The position numbers were made by a program, and so were the translations under genes. From contig JAJZDO010001055.1 of assembly GCA_021805955.1 (NCBI GenBank), positions 1 through 7,538 of the forward strand: a stretch of 7,538 bases of DNA, read 5' to 3'. Below the pieces are notes generated by a model. It was given only the letters and a program-made list of their open reading frames with translations, was not told where the DNA came from and ran no database searches. Positions 5,884-7,538 of this stretch are shown one piece after another. Source of the DNA: Acidobacteriota bacterium (GTDB lineage: Bacteria > Acidobacteriota > Terriglobia > Terriglobales > Acidobacteriaceae). The first letter of the stretch is position 1. Every line of letters starts with the position of its first letter.

Positions 5884-7392
5884 TCATTTCGCACCGAAGC
5901 TCGCGTTAACCTTTTTCGGCGCCACGACAGATGACGACCGGTGATCGTCGGACGAGGGGTGATCGTTGGCTCGAAACTTTGCCCAGGGAGTACCCTTCAT
6001 ATCGGTCAGGCTAGGCTCCTCCCATGTGAATTCAGGGTGTTTTGCCAGGAACGGCCCTACTAGAAAATCCTCGCCGCAGGGCCGATTGGTCCGCGCGACA
6101 AAGGACATCTTGCCGATCATCGAACTGTCGGCAGCCTTGGCATTGGTCGCTCCGCCCGGTTCAAAGGGGGGATCGCCCCACTCGGGAATGCCTCGTTTGG
6201 AGACATCGACGTGGCCGCAAAGGGTCCGCTCGTTGGCCCCCAATTTACCCGTGTACGCGTCGAAGTGATCGGCCAGGAATTTTTGCGCCAGAGGAGCGTC
6301 GATCTGGCCCTTGTCTTGCGCCATCAACTGCTTCCAGCGCTTGTGGCGCGCGTTCGCTGTGTTGCCGGCATCGTTTGGATTGAAGTTCGTTTCTTCCTTG
6401 GTGAGGCTGGGATCGCTGGGAAAGTTCGATCCTACAAAATAGCCGTTCTTGGTGCGCCAGAGGCGATGGTATTTCAATCCCAGCTCCAGGCGAGCCACTT
6501 CTCCGGTACGATTGTCGGCGATCAGCCAATCGTTGGCGTATCCGCCGTTGTTTCCCGTCACCATAAGCTCTTCAAAGTCGTCGATGTTGGCTGAATATTG
6601 CATGGCTTTGCGCGCACGAACAAACTCCGGAACCCCGTTGGGATCGAAGCCATGGAAGCCTGTGATGGTCGTCTCGGTGATGGCCACGCCCGCGGCATTG
6701 ATGCCAAAATCGTCGCCGCTGTCGATTTTTCCAGGCCACCCATCCATCAGAATGCGATACCCATGCTGCGGAACGATGTCGTACATAATGCGCCACCGCT
6801 CTCCCTCAAGAAATGGACTCCATAGGCTGTGGGCGATGACCGGCCTGTGGTCGCGTGTCCAGTCGCCTGTGGCGACAAAGGCGCTGCATCGGCCGCGTGG
6901 GCCCAGGCTCGCCACCGCTGTTGGATGTTCTTTGCTTTCCAGATAGGGCACATAGTAATCGTCGGTCTCATTGAACCCGTTGATGGCCACCACGTCCCAG
7001 ATGTCCATGTCGGTAATGCCGTGCGCCTTGATGCCATCCGCGATGCCTTGCAGCTCCTGGCGATATTCGGCTTCGATATGGGGCCAGTAGACATTCTTCG
7101 CCGTCGCCCGATAAAAATCCCAACTGCGATGGGTGGCGTGTGTGTCCTCCAGGCGAATGGCATGGAAGCCATCGTCGATTTCAGGAGCCAGCAAATATCC
7201 GTTTCCAAACCCGATCTGATGCGGCGTTCCCTGAAGATGCACATAGATCCAATTTGCCCGTTCGAAGCGGTACGCTCCATGTAGCTGCGGAGGGGTGGGC
7301 CGCGCTTGCCCATCGGCAGCCGGCGATTGGGCGGTGGCGAGAAGGAAAGCGAGCAAAACAGGCAGAAGAAAACTGCGGAAGTGAAAGCGCAT
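5884..7392 (-). CDS. Exported C45-family / phospholipase-B-like Ntn hydrolase
   Basis: Member of the C45 autoproteolytic acyltransferase/hydrolase group, akin to phospholipase-B-like proteins. These self-cleave in front of a cysteine that then attacks amide or ester bonds. Leftward ATG 7392 gives 502 residues and follows GGAGGGG at seven bases, which rules out the in-frame start at 7440. The N-terminus is a signal peptide (basic MRFHFR, then LLPVLLAFLLATAQS, cleavage near PAADGQA). From this start, GTPHQIGFGNGYLLAPEI (55-72) is the early conserved block, and RCSAFVATG places the predicted nucleophile at Cys169. Then come PVIAHSLW (184-191), GWPGKIDSGDDFGINAAG, and GNNGGYANDWLIADN (281-294), which probably carries the supporting Asn and Trp. 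The C-terminus ends in a Ser/Asp-rich tail after PWAKFR. It probably acts in the periplasm on a peptide, lipid or acyl-amide substrate, which cannot be narrowed further from sequence. Confidence 0.9.
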   Translation of the reverse strand: MRFHFRSFLLPVLLAFLLATAQSPAADGQARPTPPQLHGAYRFERANWIYVHLQGTPHQIGFGNGYLLAPEIDDGFHAIRLEDTHATHRSWDFYRATAKNVYWPHIEAEYRQELQGIADGIKAHGITDMDIWDVVAINGFNETDDYYVPYLESKEHPTAVASLGPRGRCSAFVATGDWTRDHRPVIAHSLWSPFLEGERWRIMYDIVPQHGYRILMDGWPGKIDSGDDFGINAAGVAITETTITGFHGFDPNGVPEFVRARKAMQYSANIDDFEELMVTGNNGGYANDWLIADNRTGEVARLELGLKYHRLWRTKNGYFVGSNFPSDPSLTKEETNFNPNDAGNTANARHKRWKQLMAQDKGQIDAPLAQKFLADHFDAYTGKLGANERTLCGHVDVSKRGIPEWGDPPFEPGGATNAKAADSSMIGKMSFVARTNRPCGEDFLVGPFLAKHPEFTWEEPSLTDMKGTPWAKFRANDHPSSDDHRSSSVVAPKKVNASFGAK

Positions 7393-7399
7393 GCGTTGG

Positions 7400-7406
7400 C
7401 CCCTCC
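7400..7406 (-). promoter_or_regulatory. Ribosome binding site deciding the start of the C45-like gene
   Basis: On the minus strand GGAGGGG lies seven bases before ATG 7392, an ideal distance. It also lies inside the longer alternative frame from 7440, so the shorter, signal-peptide-bearing form is the real product. Confidence 0.8.
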
Positions 7407-7498
7407 GACTCAGGCTAACGTTGAAAACTCCCCAAGGCAATCCCTAATCGGAGGTGTTCGTCGATTGAAGTTTGTGGAGCGCCGGGCGGGAATCTAAA

Positions 7499-7530
7499 CT
7501 CGCGAATACCGTTTTGCGAGCTTGGCTCGC
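7499..7530. other. Two mutually exclusive hairpins upstream of the C45-like gene
   Basis: CTCGCGAA (7499-7506) can pair with TTTGCGAG (7513-7520), with one G-T pair. The arm GCGAGC (7516-7521) can instead pair with GCTCGC (7525-7530) around a TTG loop. Only one can form at a time. The element lies 107-138 bases upstream of ATG 7392. It may be a leader structure, the 3' end of an unseen upstream gene, or chance. A weak -10-like TAGATT lies on the minus strand just after it, around 7493-7498. Confidence 0.35.
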
Positions 7531-7538
7531 CGCATCGG

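Overview
The window is moderately GC-rich bacterial DNA (judged by eye) from a Gram-negative-type chromosome with tightly packed housekeeping and accessory genes. The protein styles (a DUF1572/DinB-like start, a P450 directly behind tmk, a YwrD-like gamma-glutamyltransferase and a phospholipase-B-like C45 hydrolase, both with export signals) resemble soil Acidobacteriota. That assignment is an impression from the proteins, not a computed result. There are no tRNA or rRNA genes, no CRISPR array, and no transposase or phage gene.

Layout: the left edge holds the first 36 codons of a leftward DinB/DUF1572-like protein. Just upstream of it, also leftward, is a HigA-type antitoxin gene broken by a one-base frameshift, with no toxin partner next to it. 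Rightward from there come thymidylate kinase (tmk, 453-1118) and, directly behind it, a complete cytochrome P450 (1157-2605). A 315-base convergent gap follows, holding a hairpin and a doubtful small secreted ORF. A leftward exported gamma-glutamyltransferase-family Ntn hydrolase (2921-4633) is divergent from a rightward Bax inhibitor-1/YccA-like seven-helix membrane protein (4819-5571), and the shared 185-base upstream region carries two overlapping inverted repeats. A 312-base convergent gap with hairpins and possible degraded coding sequence precedes a leftward exported C45/phospholipase-B-like Ntn hydrolase (5884-7392). The right edge holds its leader, with two mutually exclusive hairpins.

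How they work together: tmk and the P450 could share a transcript, but nothing in their functions links them. The two exported hydrolases are both members of the self-cleaving Ntn fold and both act on amide or ester bonds outside the cytoplasm, so they may serve peptide, glutathione or lipid scavenging. They are separated by an opposing membrane gene and are not an operon. I found no convincing new multi-gene system. The points most worth a second look are the altered substrate pocket of the gamma-glutamyltransferase homologue, the broken orphan antitoxin, and the structured non-coding stretches.
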